A stretch of DNA of 54,874 nt from an uncultured Oscillospiraceae bacterium (GTDB lineage: Bacteria > Bacillota > Clostridia > Oscillospirales > Oscillospiraceae), in contig CANPYX010000014.1 in assembly GCA_947588955.1 (NCBI GenBank), positions 1 to 54,874 of the forward strand, read 5' to 3'. The position numbers and the translations under genes were made by a program. Within the stretch, counting starts at the first letter, position 1. Each line of letters begins with the position of its first letter. This document shows positions 8,558 to 16,435 of the stretch, one piece after another. Below the pieces are notes generated by a model. It worked only from the letters and a program-made list of their open reading frames with translations, did no database searches and was not told the origin of the DNA.

Positions 8558-10125
8558 TCAGACTGCGCGACATATCCCTCCCCGCACGGGAGGACTCAAG
8601 GGCGGCGCTCCTTCGCGCGGCGGCAAGGGAGCTGCGGGTGCGCGAGGGCGATATCCTCGAAATGAAGCTCCGCCGCCGCTCCGTGGACGCCCGCCGCCGG
8701 GGGGACGTGAGAATACTTTATACACTCGACGTGAGTACCGCCGCGGAGGACGCCGCCGTTTTGAAAAACGCGGGCCACAAGGCGTCGGCGGCGGAGGAAT
8801 ATACCTACTCGCCCCCCGCCGAAAGCCGCCTGAGCTCGCGCCCCGTGATAGCCGGATTCGGTCCCGCGGGCATGTTCGCGGGGCTCGTTCTGGCGTATGC
8901 CGGGGCCCGCCCCATAATTTTCGAGCGCGGCAGGGACGTGGACGCCCGCGCCCGCGACGTGGAGCGGTTCTGGGAGACAGGCGCGCTTGACACCGCCTCC
9001 AACGTCCAGTTCGGCGAGGGAGGCGCCGGGGCCTTCTCCGACGGCAAGCTCAACACCGGCATCAAGGACCCTCGTATCCGCTGGGTCCTGGAAAGGTTCG
9101 TGGAGTTCGGCGCGGAGGAGAGCGTGGCGTATGACGCCAAGCCCCACGTGGGCACGGACAGGCTCAGGACCGTGGTGAAAAATCTGCGTGAAAGAATAAT
9201 CTCCCTCGGCGGCGAGGTCCGCTTTGGGTCCGCCCTCACCGGGATACGCCTTCGCGGCGGCAGGGTCGCCGGCGTCACGGTGAACGGCGCGGAGGAGATA
9301 GCCTGCGACAGCCTCATTCTGGCGGTGGGCCACAGCGCCAGGGACACCTTTGAATACCTCCACGCCCTGGGCGTCCCCATGGAGCCCAAGCCCTTCGCCA
9401 TGGGCGTCCGCGCGGAGCACTCCCAGGCGGCGCTGAATAAGTACCGATTCGGCTCCTTTGCGGGCCTTAAATCCCTGGGCGCGGCGGACTACAAGCTGGT
9501 GTGCCACACCTCCGCGGGCTCGGCGTATACCTTCTGTATGTGCCCCGGCGGTTACGTGGTCAACGCCTCCTCCGAGCCCGGCGGCGTCTGCACCAACGGC
9601 ATGAGCTGGTCCGGGCGCGCCGGGGAAAACGCCAACTCCGCCCTTCTGGTGGGGCTGGACCCCTCAGATTTCCCATACCATGGCGCCCTTGGCGGCGTGG
9701 AGTGGCAGCGGGAGATCGAGCGCCGCGCCTTTGACGCCGCCGGCGGGTACCTCGCCACCGCCCAGACCGTGGGCTCCTTCCTCGGCGGCTCCGCCGCCCC
9801 GTCGGTGACACCCACCCTCCGCCCCGGCGTAAAATACTCAGACCTCCACGGCGTCCTTCCAAAAAAAATAACCTCCGCCCTGGAGCTTGCCCTGCCGGAG
9901 TTTGCCAAAAGGCTCCCCATCTTCTCCGACCCCGGCGCGGTCCTCACCGGTCCGGAGACGCGAAGCTCCTCCCCGGTGCGCATACTCAGAGACAGTACCC
10001 GCCAATCCGCCGTTCGCGGCCTCTTTCCCTGCGGCGAGGGCGCGGGCTACTCCGGCGGCATAACCTCCTCCGCTGTAGACGGCATCCTCACCGCCGAAAC
10101 GCTCCTCTCCCTTTCAAATCCCTGA
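8554..10125 (+). CDS. COG2509-type FAD-dependent protein
   Basis: The 523-aa flavoprotein starts at GTG 8554, overlapping the previous stop by 4 nt. The first 90 residues form a basic N-terminal domain typical of the COG2509 'FAD-dependent dehydrogenase' group. They are followed by VIAGFGPAGMFAGLVLA (about 98-114, FAD-binding), then VQFGEGGAGAFSDGKLNTG and LRDSTRQSAVRGLFPCGEGAGYSGGI near the C-terminus, all family hallmarks. No substrate is known with confidence. Tandem placement with a HI0933-like gene suggests a joint redox role, which is inference. Confidence 0.88.
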   Translation: MIRLRDISLPAREDSRAALLRAAARELRVREGDILEMKLRRRSVDARRRGDVRILYTLDVSTAAEDAAVLKNAGHKASAAEEYTYSPPAESRLSSRPVIAGFGPAGMFAGLVLAYAGARPIIFERGRDVDARARDVERFWETGALDTASNVQFGEGGAGAFSDGKLNTGIKDPRIRWVLERFVEFGAEESVAYDAKPHVGTDRLRTVVKNLRERIISLGGEVRFGSALTGIRLRGGRVAGVTVNGAEEIACDSLILAVGHSARDTFEYLHALGVPMEPKPFAMGVRAEHSQAALNKYRFGSFAGLKSLGAADYKLVCHTSAGSAYTFCMCPGGYVVNASSEPGGVCTNGMSWSGRAGENANSALLVGLDPSDFPYHGALGGVEWQREIERRAFDAAGGYLATAQTVGSFLGGSAAPSVTPTLRPGVKYSDLHGVLPKKITSALELALPEFAKRLPIFSDPGAVLTGPETRSSSPVRILRDSTRQSAVRGLFPCGEGAGYSGGITSSAVDGILTAETLLSLSNP

Positions 10126-10143
10126 CCCCGCCTGATTTCGGGG

Positions 10144-10172
10144 TTGATTTAATCTCCCTCTTGTGTTACAAT
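10144..10172 (+). promoter_or_regulatory. Sigma-A promoter upstream of the NYN gene
   Basis: TTGATT and TACAAT are separated by 17 bp, about 45 bp upstream of the TTG start at 10219. Confidence 0.65.
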
Positions 10173-10218
10173 AATCCTAATTGACTGCCTTTACCCTATT
10201 GCAAAGGAGTGGGACGGC

Positions 10219-10998
10219 TTGCCAATCCTTCCCGATAACATTTCAAATAAGCGCCTCGCGGTGCTCATAGACGCCGACAACGTCCCACGCGGCACACTGG
10301 CGGGGATAATGCAGGAGGTAGCCATCTACGGCACCCCCACGATCAAGCGTATCTACGGCGACTGGACCGGTCCGCACATCCAGGGCTGGAAGATGTCCCT
10401 CCTGGAAAACGCCGTGACGCCCATCCAGCAGTACAGCTACACCACCGGCAAAAATTCCACGGACTCGGCAATGATAATCGACGCCATGGACATCCTCTAC
10501 AACGAGCGCGTGGACGGCTTCGTACTGGTCAGCTCCGATTCCGACTTCACGCGCCTCGCCATACGCCTCAGGGAGGCCGGCATGACCGTCTTCGGCATCG
10601 GCGAGCGCAAGACCCCCGGACCCTTCATAGCCGCCTGCGACAAATTCATATACATCGAAAACATCAAGCAGCCCGGCGAGACGGTCCAGGTGGAGGAGGC
10701 TCCCCAGCCCAAGGACAGGCGCAAGCAGACCTCCCGTGACGACAGCGGCCGTCTCCCCAAATCCGTCATCCGCCTCATCGCCCAGTCCGTGGCGGACCTC
10801 ACCGAGGGGGAGGACGCGGTGTACATGGGCGAGCTTGGCAACCTCATCATGAAGAAAAAGCCGGATTTCGACGTGCGCAACTACGGCTTTAAATCCCTGA
10901 GCGCCATGATAAAATCCATCGACCGCTTCGAGGTGGACTTCCGCCAGACGGCGGACCCCAACGTGAAGCACCCCTACGTAAGGGACAAGGAGGCATAG
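10219..10998 (+). CDS. NYN-domain (LabA/DUF88) protein with C-terminal OST-HTH/LOTUS domain
   Basis: The 259-aa protein has an N-terminal NYN/PIN-like nuclease fold. The acidic metal-site residues are visible in LIDADN (17-22), NSTDSAMIIDAMDIL, and VLVSSDSDF. A charged linker (about 150-170) precedes a C-terminal LOTUS/OST-HTH-like region ending in SLSAMIKSIDRFEVDF. Proteins of this layout are thought to bind and possibly cleave RNA; no substrate is known here. The start is TTG with GGAG 9 nt upstream. The metallophosphoesterase gene follows after 10 nt, so they probably form an operon. Confidence 0.87.
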   Translation: MPILPDNISNKRLAVLIDADNVPRGTLAGIMQEVAIYGTPTIKRIYGDWTGPHIQGWKMSLLENAVTPIQQYSYTTGKNSTDSAMIIDAMDILYNERVDGFVLVSSDSDFTRLAIRLREAGMTVFGIGERKTPGPFIAACDKFIYIENIKQPGETVQVEEAPQPKDRRKQTSRDDSGRLPKSVIRLIAQSVADLTEGEDAVYMGELGNLIMKKKPDFDVRNYGFKSLSAMIKSIDRFEVDFRQTADPNVKHPYVRDKEA

Positions 10999-11008
10999 CG
11001 TACCCCAC

Positions 11009-11848
11009 ATGAAGCGCAGAAAACGTCGCAAGGGCTTGCTCATTCTACTGACGCTTATGCTCATCCTCGCCCTCCTCATCTATGACAGCAACACCCGCCT
11101 GGTCACCGACGGGTTCACCCTGGGAAACTCCCGCCTGCCCCAAGGCTTTGAGGGTATGCGCATAGTCCACCTCTCGGACCTGCACGCCAAACGCTTCGGC
11201 GACGGCAATTCGGAGATCATAGAGGCGGTGAGGGCCGCGTCGCCGGAGCTCATATGCGTCACCGGCGACATGGTGGACGGCGAGCAGACGGAGCAGGAGC
11301 CCTACGTCCGGGAGCTCATGGAGGGGCTCACCTCCATAGCCCCCGTCTATTTCGTCTCCGGCAACCACGAGTGGGCGTCCGGCTGGGCGCGGGAGCTCTT
11401 TAAAATACTGGAGGAGTACGGCGTCACCGTCCTGAGAAACGAGTACACTGTCTACGGCAGGAACGGCGACACCATAGTAATAGCCGGCGTTGACGACCCC
11501 AACGGACTGCGCGACCAGAAGTCTCCGGCGGAGCTTGTGGAGGAGATCAAAGCCCAACAGCCCGGAAAATACGTCCTCATGCTCGCCCACCGGGACGACG
11601 GGCTTGACATGTGGTCGGAGCTGGGCGTCGATGCCGTCCTGTGCGGTCACGCCCACGGCGGGCTCATACGCCTCCCCTTCACCGACGGCCTTTTCGCACC
11701 GGGTCAGGGCTGGTTCCCCACCTGGACCGCCGGGGTCTACACTCAGGGCGGCACCCAAATGCTCGTCTCCCGCGGTCTCACCGGCTCCCACATGGTCCCA
11801 AGGCTTTTTAACAACCCCCAGGTCGTCTCCGTGACCCTCGCCAGATGA
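11009..11848 (+). CDS. Membrane-anchored metallophosphoesterase (YkuE-like)
   Basis: The 279-aa protein has a basic N-terminus (MKRRKRRKG), one transmembrane helix (about 9-25) and a calcineurin-like phosphoesterase domain. The metal ligands are in order: HLSDLHAKRFG, VTGDMVDG, SGNHEW, LAHRDDG and CGHAHGG. The arrangement matches YkuE-type enzymes acting at the outer membrane face or the envelope; the natural substrate is uncertain. It sits 10 nt behind the NYN gene. Confidence 0.9.
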   Translation: MKRRKRRKGLLILLTLMLILALLIYDSNTRLVTDGFTLGNSRLPQGFEGMRIVHLSDLHAKRFGDGNSEIIEAVRAASPELICVTGDMVDGEQTEQEPYVRELMEGLTSIAPVYFVSGNHEWASGWARELFKILEEYGVTVLRNEYTVYGRNGDTIVIAGVDDPNGLRDQKSPAELVEEIKAQQPGKYVLMLAHRDDGLDMWSELGVDAVLCGHAHGGLIRLPFTDGLFAPGQGWFPTWTAGVYTQGGTQMLVSRGLTGSHMVPRLFNNPQVVSVTLAR

Positions 11849-11919
11849 CGAAAAACTGTAATAAAATATCCCGCCCCCGCATATAATGATATGTATTTTA
11901 TTTCCAAGGGGGTAGAGAT

Positions 11920-12021
11920 ATGCTGGATAAAGGCGAAAAACCGGCGCCCAAGCCGGATATTGACGAGCTTATCTTTGGTGACAAAGAGCCAAGGCATTCC
12001 GAAAGATTTACGAAGGACTGA
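11920..12021 (+). CDS. 33-aa small protein upstream of prfB
   Basis: A 33-codon ORF (MLDKGEKPAPKPDIDELIFG...) is highly charged and proline-rich, with no membrane segment. AAGGGGG lies about 8 nt before its ATG, and a TATAAT (11882-11887) lies about 35 bp upstream. It ends 5 nt before the prfB start, so it would be translationally coupled to prfB. In position it recalls the short first ORF of frameshifted prfB genes, but the frame and sequence do not continue into RF2. It could be a genuine microprotein or a leader peptide; I do not recognise the sequence. Confidence 0.5.
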   Translation: MLDKGEKPAPKPDIDELIFGDKEPRHSERFTKD

Positions 12022-12026
12022 ATAAC

Positions 12027-13130
12027 ATGATAGTTGAATACGAGGATTATAAGACAAAAATAGGCGGCTTAAAGCCCAAGCTCGGTACCATAAGGCAGGC
12101 GATGAAGCTTGACGAGGTCTCCGCCGAGATCGACCGCCTCCAGGCGGAAAGCGAGGCGGAGGGCTTCTGGAGCGACCAGAAAAACTCCCAGAAGGTCCTT
12201 CAGCGCCTAAAGCAGCTGAAAAACCGGCGCGAGAGCTTTGAAAAGCTGGAAAGCCGCTACGACGACCTTGCCACGCTGTGCGAAATGGCAATCGAGGAGG
12301 ACGACATATCCCTCCTTCCTGAGCTGGAGGGCGAGTACGACGCCTTTGTCAACGACCTGGAGACCACCCACCTTTCCACCATGCTCTCCGGCGAGTACGA
12401 CAGCTCCAACGCCATCCTCAGCTTCCACCCCGGCGCCGGCGGCACCGAGGCGCAGGACTGGGCAAGTATGCTCTACCGCATGTACACACGCTGGGCGGAG
12501 CGCCACGGATATAAGTACACCATCCTGGACTACCAGGACGGCGACGAGGCGGGCATCAAGTCCGCCACCATCAAGATCGAGGGCGACAACGCCTACGGCT
12601 TTTTGAAAAGCGAGAACGGCGTCCACCGCCTGGTGCGCATATCCCCCTTTGACGCCTCCGGCCGCCGCCAGACCAGCTTCGCCGCCGTGGAGGTCATGCC
12701 GGAGATAACCGACACCGGCGAGATCGAGCTTCGGGACGAGGACATAAAAATGGACGTCTACCGCTCCTCCGGCGCCGGCGGACAGAAGGTCAACAAGACA
12801 AGCTCCGCCGTCCGCCTCACCCACCTGCCCACCGGCATCGTCGTCTCCAGCCAGGTGGAGCGCAGCCACTTCCAAAACTTAGAAAACTGCAAGGAGATGC
12901 TTCGAGCAAAGCTGGCGGAGATCAAGGAGCGGGAGCACCTGGAGAAGATCAGCGACATCAAGGGCGTCCAGATGAAGATCGACTTCGGCTCCGCCATCCG
13001 CAGCTACATCTTCATGCCCTACACCCTGGCGAGAGACGAGCGCACGGAGTTTAAAAACGGCAACATCAACGCCGTCATGGACGGCGACATCGACGGCTTC
13101 ATCAACGCGTATCTGGCAATGAAAGCTTGA
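12027..13130 (+). CDS. prfB: Peptide chain release factor 2
   Basis: Class I release factor for UGA and UAA stops. The 367-aa protein shows HPGAGGTEAQDWASMLYRMY, the peptidyl-hydrolysis loop GAGGQKVNKT with the GGQ motif, and STAVRLTHLPTG-like sequence. SPF at ISPFDASGRR corresponds to the RF2 anticodon tripeptide region. There is no programmed +1 frameshift: codons 28-29 read CTT GAC in frame (12108-12113), exactly where frameshifting prfB genes carry CTT TGA C. The gene would therefore be expressed without RF2 autoregulation. It is followed directly by repeat copy 3, whose hairpin D begins at the base after the stop codon. Confidence 0.95.
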   Translation: MIVEYEDYKTKIGGLKPKLGTIRQAMKLDEVSAEIDRLQAESEAEGFWSDQKNSQKVLQRLKQLKNRRESFEKLESRYDDLATLCEMAIEEDDISLLPELEGEYDAFVNDLETTHLSTMLSGEYDSSNAILSFHPGAGGTEAQDWASMLYRMYTRWAERHGYKYTILDYQDGDEAGIKSATIKIEGDNAYGFLKSENGVHRLVRISPFDASGRRQTSFAAVEVMPEITDTGEIELRDEDIKMDVYRSSGAGGQKVNKTSSAVRLTHLPTGIVVSSQVERSHFQNLENCKEMLRAKLAEIKEREHLEKISDIKGVQMKIDFGSAIRSYIFMPYTLARDERTEFKNGNINAVMDGDIDGFINAYLAMKA

Positions 13131-13367
13131 CTTCTTCAAAAAGGGCTTTGCCCTTTTTGAAGAAAGGGGAACGCATTCAGAAGAAGGCGTGAATTCTGGG
13201 GAATTCACGCCTTCTTCTGAAGGGGGAACGTGCGGAAAAATTACCGGAAATGTCTGCGGACGTTTCCGGTAATTTTTCCTGCTGTCGCGCTGCGCGCGCC
13301 GCCGAAGGCGGCACACTTGCGCGACATAAGGTGATTTTTCCGACGTACATGCCGCCGGAAAAATATT
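13131..13367 (-). repeat. Multi-hairpin intergenic element, copy 3 (extended)
   Basis: Read on the minus strand it has hairpin A, hairpin B (GTCGCGC/GCGCGAC), hairpin C with arms AAAAATTACCGGAAA and tip CCGCA, then CGCACGTTCCCCC. It differs by an extra 21-bp perfect palindrome (13176-13221, tip CCCA) followed by a second GCGTTCCCC. Hairpin D (13131-13165, CTTCTTCAAAAAGGG / CCCTTTTTGAAGAAG) then abuts the prfB stop codon and is the likely prfB terminator. The [palindrome + CGTTCCCC] unit thus occurs twice, suggesting a modular structure. Confidence 0.9.
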
Positions 13368-13383
13368 AAATTTGAAAGCTCAT

Positions 13384-13625
13384 TCCCCCGTCGCAACTGC
13401 TGCCGTAGAAGCTCCCACCGGGGGTTCTCCACATAGGGGGCCGCAGCCCCCTGTGTGGTCGTTTTTAAAAGGGGATTGTCAAGGGGGAAAATCGAAATCC
13501 CCCTTGACCCGTTTTTCTCCTCTTTGTTACTTTCTCCTCTTTTGACGGGTCAAAAGAGGAGAAAGTAAATCCCTCCGCCATTTAATGGCGGACTCATTAT
13601 AAAAAGCCCAGCGGCTTAGGAGCGT
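13384..13625 (+). repeat. Palindromic repeat family E, copy 1
   Basis: A non-coding string of hairpins: CACATAGGGGGC.../...CCCCCTGTGTG (13430-13457), GTCAAGGGGG / CCCCCTTGAC (13478-13508), a 20-bp-arm palindrome TTACTTTCTCCTC.../...GAGGAGAAAGTAA (13527-13568), and CCGCCAT/ATGGCGG (13575-13591). It then runs into ACTCATTATAAAAAGCCC. The inverse complement of 16436-16680 matches it along nearly its full length, with paired substitutions in the stems. Confidence 0.85.
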
Positions 13626-13662
13626 CGGCGTCATATAATGGCGGACTCATTATAAAAAGCCC
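13583..13662 (+). repeat. 27-bp direct repeat at the end of family E copy 1
   Basis: The 27-bp unit beginning TAATGGCGGACTCATTATAA occurs at 13583-13609 and, identically, at 13636-13662, a 53-bp period. It is the distal part of the family E element, so this looks like a partial tandem duplication of the repeat end. Confidence 0.85.
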
Positions 13663-13676
13663 CGCAGGTTCAGAGC

Positions 13677-13705
13677 TTGCAACAGCCGCGCAAATGTGTT
13701 AAAAT
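13677..13705 (+). promoter_or_regulatory. Sigma-A promoter of the cobT-cobU-cobS operon
   Basis: TTGCAA and TAAAAT are separated by 17 bp. The distance to the first ATG at 13742 is short (about 30 nt of leader), so this operon has no room for a cobalamin riboswitch, unlike the minus-strand cob operon. Confidence 0.75.
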
Positions 13706-13741
13706 ACCGTTACCAACACATTCCCACGGAGGCGCCCAACA

Positions 13742-14029
13742 ATGCCCAATGTAAAATACACAAAGGAATCCTGCCTCCGGCTTTTGACCTCCAAGCACAC
13801 GGAGCTCCTTTCCCAAGGGCTCAGCCGGCTTCCCCAGCGGTCGGACTTTGACGACGCCCAGGTGGTGGCGATAAAGGCGTTCCTGGGTCCCTGGCCGCGT
13901 GCGCTGGAGGAGGCGGGGCTCAAGGAGCCCAGGAGCGAGGACCGGCTTGAGAAGAACCGGGAGAAGCGCCGCCGCGCGCGGCGCCGGGCGCGGGCGGCAA
14001 AAAAGGCGGGTGAACAGCATGACGAATGA
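13742..14029 (+). CDS. Small basic protein, possibly homing-endonuclease-associated-repeat-like
   Basis: A 95-aa protein with a very basic C-terminal third (REKRRRARRRARAAKKA). The central FLGPWPRALEEAGL with the preceding helix (SDFDDAQVVAIKAF) resembles the W-P..A...AG repeat found beside HNH homing endonucleases, but only one unit is visible and no nuclease is attached. GGAGG precedes the ATG. Its 3' end overlaps cobT by 11 nt, so it heads the cobT operon. DNA or RNA binding is plausible from charge; the function is unknown. Confidence 0.75.
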   Translation: MPNVKYTKESCLRLLTSKHTELLSQGLSRLPQRSDFDDAQVVAIKAFLGPWPRALEEAGLKEPRSEDRLEKNREKRRRARRRARAAKKAGEQHDE

Positions 14030-15116
14030 GGAATCGGAGCTTTTCCGGCTCATAAATACGGTCGCGGGACCTGATACCTCCGCCATGGAGTCCGCCGCCC
14101 GCCGCCAGGGTACGCTCGCCAAGCCCCCCGGCAGTCTGGGGCGGCTTGAGGAGCTGTCAATTCAGCTGGCGGGTATCACCGGCAGTGTCATAAACACCCT
14201 CACGGGCAAGGCGCTGCTTGTGTTCTGCGCCGACAACGGCGTGGTGGAGGAGGGCGTTTCCGTGGCGCCGCAGTCGGTCACCGCCGCCCAGACGGTGAAC
14301 CTCACCCGCGGCAAAACCGGCGCCTCCGTGCTGGCGCGTCAGTTCGGAGTTGAGGTGTACGTCTGCGACGTGGGCGTGAGCGCCCACATATCCGCCCCCG
14401 CCGTGATACATAAGAAAATCGCCCACGGCACAAAAAACATCGCCGCGGGTCCCGCCATGGACCGGGGCGACGCTGTAAAGGCGATTTTAACGGGCGCGGA
14501 GCTCGCCGCGAAAGCCATTGACGAGGGAGCGGCCGCCGTCGGCGTGGGCGAGATGGGCATAGGCAACACCACCACCTCCTCCGCCGTCCTCTCCGCCCTC
14601 ACGGGAAAAAACGCGGCGGAGATAACCGGGCGCGGCGGCGGGCTCACGGACGAGGGGCTCTCAAAAAAGCTCAAGGCGATAAACGTCGCCCTCTCCCTCA
14701 ACCGCCCGGACCCTTATGACCCAATCGACGTCCTTTCAAAGGTGGGCGGCTTTGACCTGTGCGCCATGGCCGGAGCCTTCATAATGTCCGCCTCGCGGCG
14801 CGTCCCGGCGGTCATCGACGGCTTTATTTCCGCCGTCGCCGCCCTGTGCGCCGTAAGGCTCTGCCCGAATGTCCGCGCTTTCCTCATCCCCTCCCACGCC
14901 TCCGTGGAGCCGGGTTACAGGGCGGCAATGGACTGTCTGGGGCTTGAGCCCCTTTTCGACCTGCGTATGCGCCTTGGCGAGGGCAGCGGGTGCCCCATAG
15001 CCATGATGATCCTGGACGCCGCCTGCGCCGTAATGCGCGATATGGCGACCTTTGAGGAGGCGGAGATCGACGACGGGTATCTGGAACCCATACGCAAGGG
15101 GGCGGACGGCAAATGA
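14019..15116 (+). CDS. cobT: Nicotinate-nucleotide--dimethylbenzimidazole phosphoribosyltransferase
   Basis: Activates the lower-ligand base by forming alpha-ribazole 5'-phosphate (or an analogue) from nicotinate mononucleotide. The 365-aa protein carries GTLAKPPGSLGRLEELS near residues 27-43, VFCADNGVVEEGVS, GEMGIGNTTTSSA, and the C-terminal SGCPIAMMILDAACAVMRDMATF. The family's catalytic glutamate would lie in the last region, but I could not place it securely. The frame runs 40 codons further upstream; the ATG at 14019 gives a normal-length protein and overlaps the preceding gene by 11 nt. It overlaps cobU by 4 bp. Confidence 0.95.
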   Translation: MTNEESELFRLINTVAGPDTSAMESAARRQGTLAKPPGSLGRLEELSIQLAGITGSVINTLTGKALLVFCADNGVVEEGVSVAPQSVTAAQTVNLTRGKTGASVLARQFGVEVYVCDVGVSAHISAPAVIHKKIAHGTKNIAAGPAMDRGDAVKAILTGAELAAKAIDEGAAAVGVGEMGIGNTTTSSAVLSALTGKNAAEITGRGGGLTDEGLSKKLKAINVALSLNRPDPYDPIDVLSKVGGFDLCAMAGAFIMSASRRVPAVIDGFISAVAALCAVRLCPNVRAFLIPSHASVEPGYRAAMDCLGLEPLFDLRMRLGEGSGCPIAMMILDAACAVMRDMATFEEAEIDDGYLEPIRKGADGK

Positions 15117-15655
15117 ACGTCTTCGTCTCCGGCGGCAGTAAAAGCGGAAAATCCGATTTGGCGCAGGAGGCGGCGGTAAAGCTCTCCCGCGGCGGACCGC
15201 TTTACTATGTCGCCACCATGATCCCCTATGACGGCGAGGACCGGGTGCGCGTGGCGCGCCACGTCGCCCGCAGGGAGGGCATGGGCTTTGTGACCTTGGA
15301 GCTGGGCAGAGAGGTACAGAGCTGTCTTGAGCTCGCGCCGCCCAACGCCTCCTTCCTCGTGGACAGCGTCACGGCGCTGCTTTTGAACGAAATGTACCCC
15401 GACGGCGCCTCGGATGCGGACCCGCGGGCGGCGGAGCGGTGTATCCGGGGCCTTATTGAGATTGCGGACCGCGCCGAAAACGCCGTCTTCGTCTCCGATT
15501 ACATCTACTCCGACGCCCGCCGCTACGACAGCTTCACAGAAAAATACCGCCGTGACCTGGCGCGGATAGACAGGGCGCTCGCCGAAAAATGCGACGCCGT
15601 TTTTGAGCTCACCGCGGGGCTCGTCACGGTCCACAAGGGGGAGAGGCTACCGTGA
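15113..15655 (+). CDS. cobU: Adenosylcobinamide kinase/guanylyltransferase CobU (variant)
   Basis: Phosphorylates adenosylcobinamide and transfers GMP to make AdoCbi-GDP. The 180-aa product has the P-loop GGSKSGKS (7-14) and VARHVARRE, which carries the histidine expected to be guanylylated. The usual EVGxGIVP segment is replaced by VSDYIYSDARRYDSFTEKY, a variant form. It overlaps cobT and cobS by 4 bp each. A second, shorter CobU-like gene lies at 17807-18184 and carries the segment closer to canonical CobU. Confidence 0.9.
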   Translation: MNVFVSGGSKSGKSDLAQEAAVKLSRGGPLYYVATMIPYDGEDRVRVARHVARREGMGFVTLELGREVQSCLELAPPNASFLVDSVTALLLNEMYPDGASDADPRAAERCIRGLIEIADRAENAVFVSDYIYSDARRYDSFTEKYRRDLARIDRALAEKCDAVFELTAGLVTVHKGERLP

Positions 15656-16401
15656 AAAGGCTCTTTCACGCGCTTTTGATGTGCTTTTCCATGTTCACCG
15701 CCGTACCCGTGCCGGGGAAAATATGGGACGAGGACGCCCGGCCGGTGATGACGCTTTTCCTGCCATTGGTGGGGCTTTTTATCGGCGCCGTCTGGTCGCT
15801 TTTGGCGTATCTTCTGGGGCTCTCCGCCCTTCCGGGACCTGTCCGCGCCGCCATACTCTGCGCCTACCCCTTCCTTGTAACCGGCGGAATACACTTTGAC
15901 GGCTATCTGGACGTAACCGACGCCCTGAAATCCTGGCGCGAGCCGGAGGAGCGCCGAAGGATACTGAAGGACCCCAACGTGGGCTCCTTCGCGGTCCTGG
16001 CGGGCGCGCTTCTCATAATGGCGCAGTTCGCCCTCTTCGCCTCGGCGGGGGAGGACACGGACCTTGTTGTCCTGGCGCTAATCCCCACCGTCTCCCGCAC
16101 CCTGGCGGCGCTGGCGGTGACGGTACTGCGCCCCATGTCGGTGAGCGAATATTCCGGCGCGTACCGCCGAGGCGTGAAAAGATCCCACGCCGCCGCGCTG
16201 TCCGCGCTTCTCGCCCTGGAGCTGGCGGCAGGCTTTGTCCTCTCAGGACTTGCGGGGCTGTCGCTCTTGGCGGTGGCTCTTGGCTATATCCACCACGCCC
16301 GCCGCGCCTTCCGCTCCCTGGACGGCATGTCCGGCGACATCTCCGGCTACGCCCTGACCTTCGGCGAGCTGTGCGGGATCACTATATTGGTTTTAATATA
16401 G
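15652..16401 (+). CDS. cobS: Adenosylcobinamide-GDP ribazoletransferase
   Basis: Integral membrane enzyme joining AdoCbi-GDP and alpha-ribazole (phosphate) to give adenosylcobalamin (5'-phosphate). The 249-aa protein is dominated by hydrophobic helices, with MTLFLPLVGLFIGA, the acidic motif HFDGYLDVTDAL and GSFAVLAGALLIM, all CobS hallmarks. It starts with GTG overlapping the cobU stop and ends the operon; a GC-rich hairpin (16415-16435) follows within 15 bp. Confidence 0.94.
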   Translation: MKRLFHALLMCFSMFTAVPVPGKIWDEDARPVMTLFLPLVGLFIGAVWSLLAYLLGLSALPGPVRAAILCAYPFLVTGGIHFDGYLDVTDALKSWREPEERRRILKDPNVGSFAVLAGALLIMAQFALFASAGEDTDLVVLALIPTVSRTLAALAVTVLRPMSVSEYSGAYRRGVKRSHAAALSALLALELAAGFVLSGLAGLSLLAVALGYIHHARRAFRSLDGMSGDISGYALTFGELCGITILVLI

Positions 16402-16435
16402 ATCACAAAAAGGGCCGCGCCCATAGGGGGCGCGG

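Noticed and set aside
12027-12113. Programmed frameshift in prfB
   Set aside because: The frame is continuous through CTT GAC; no internal TGA is present.
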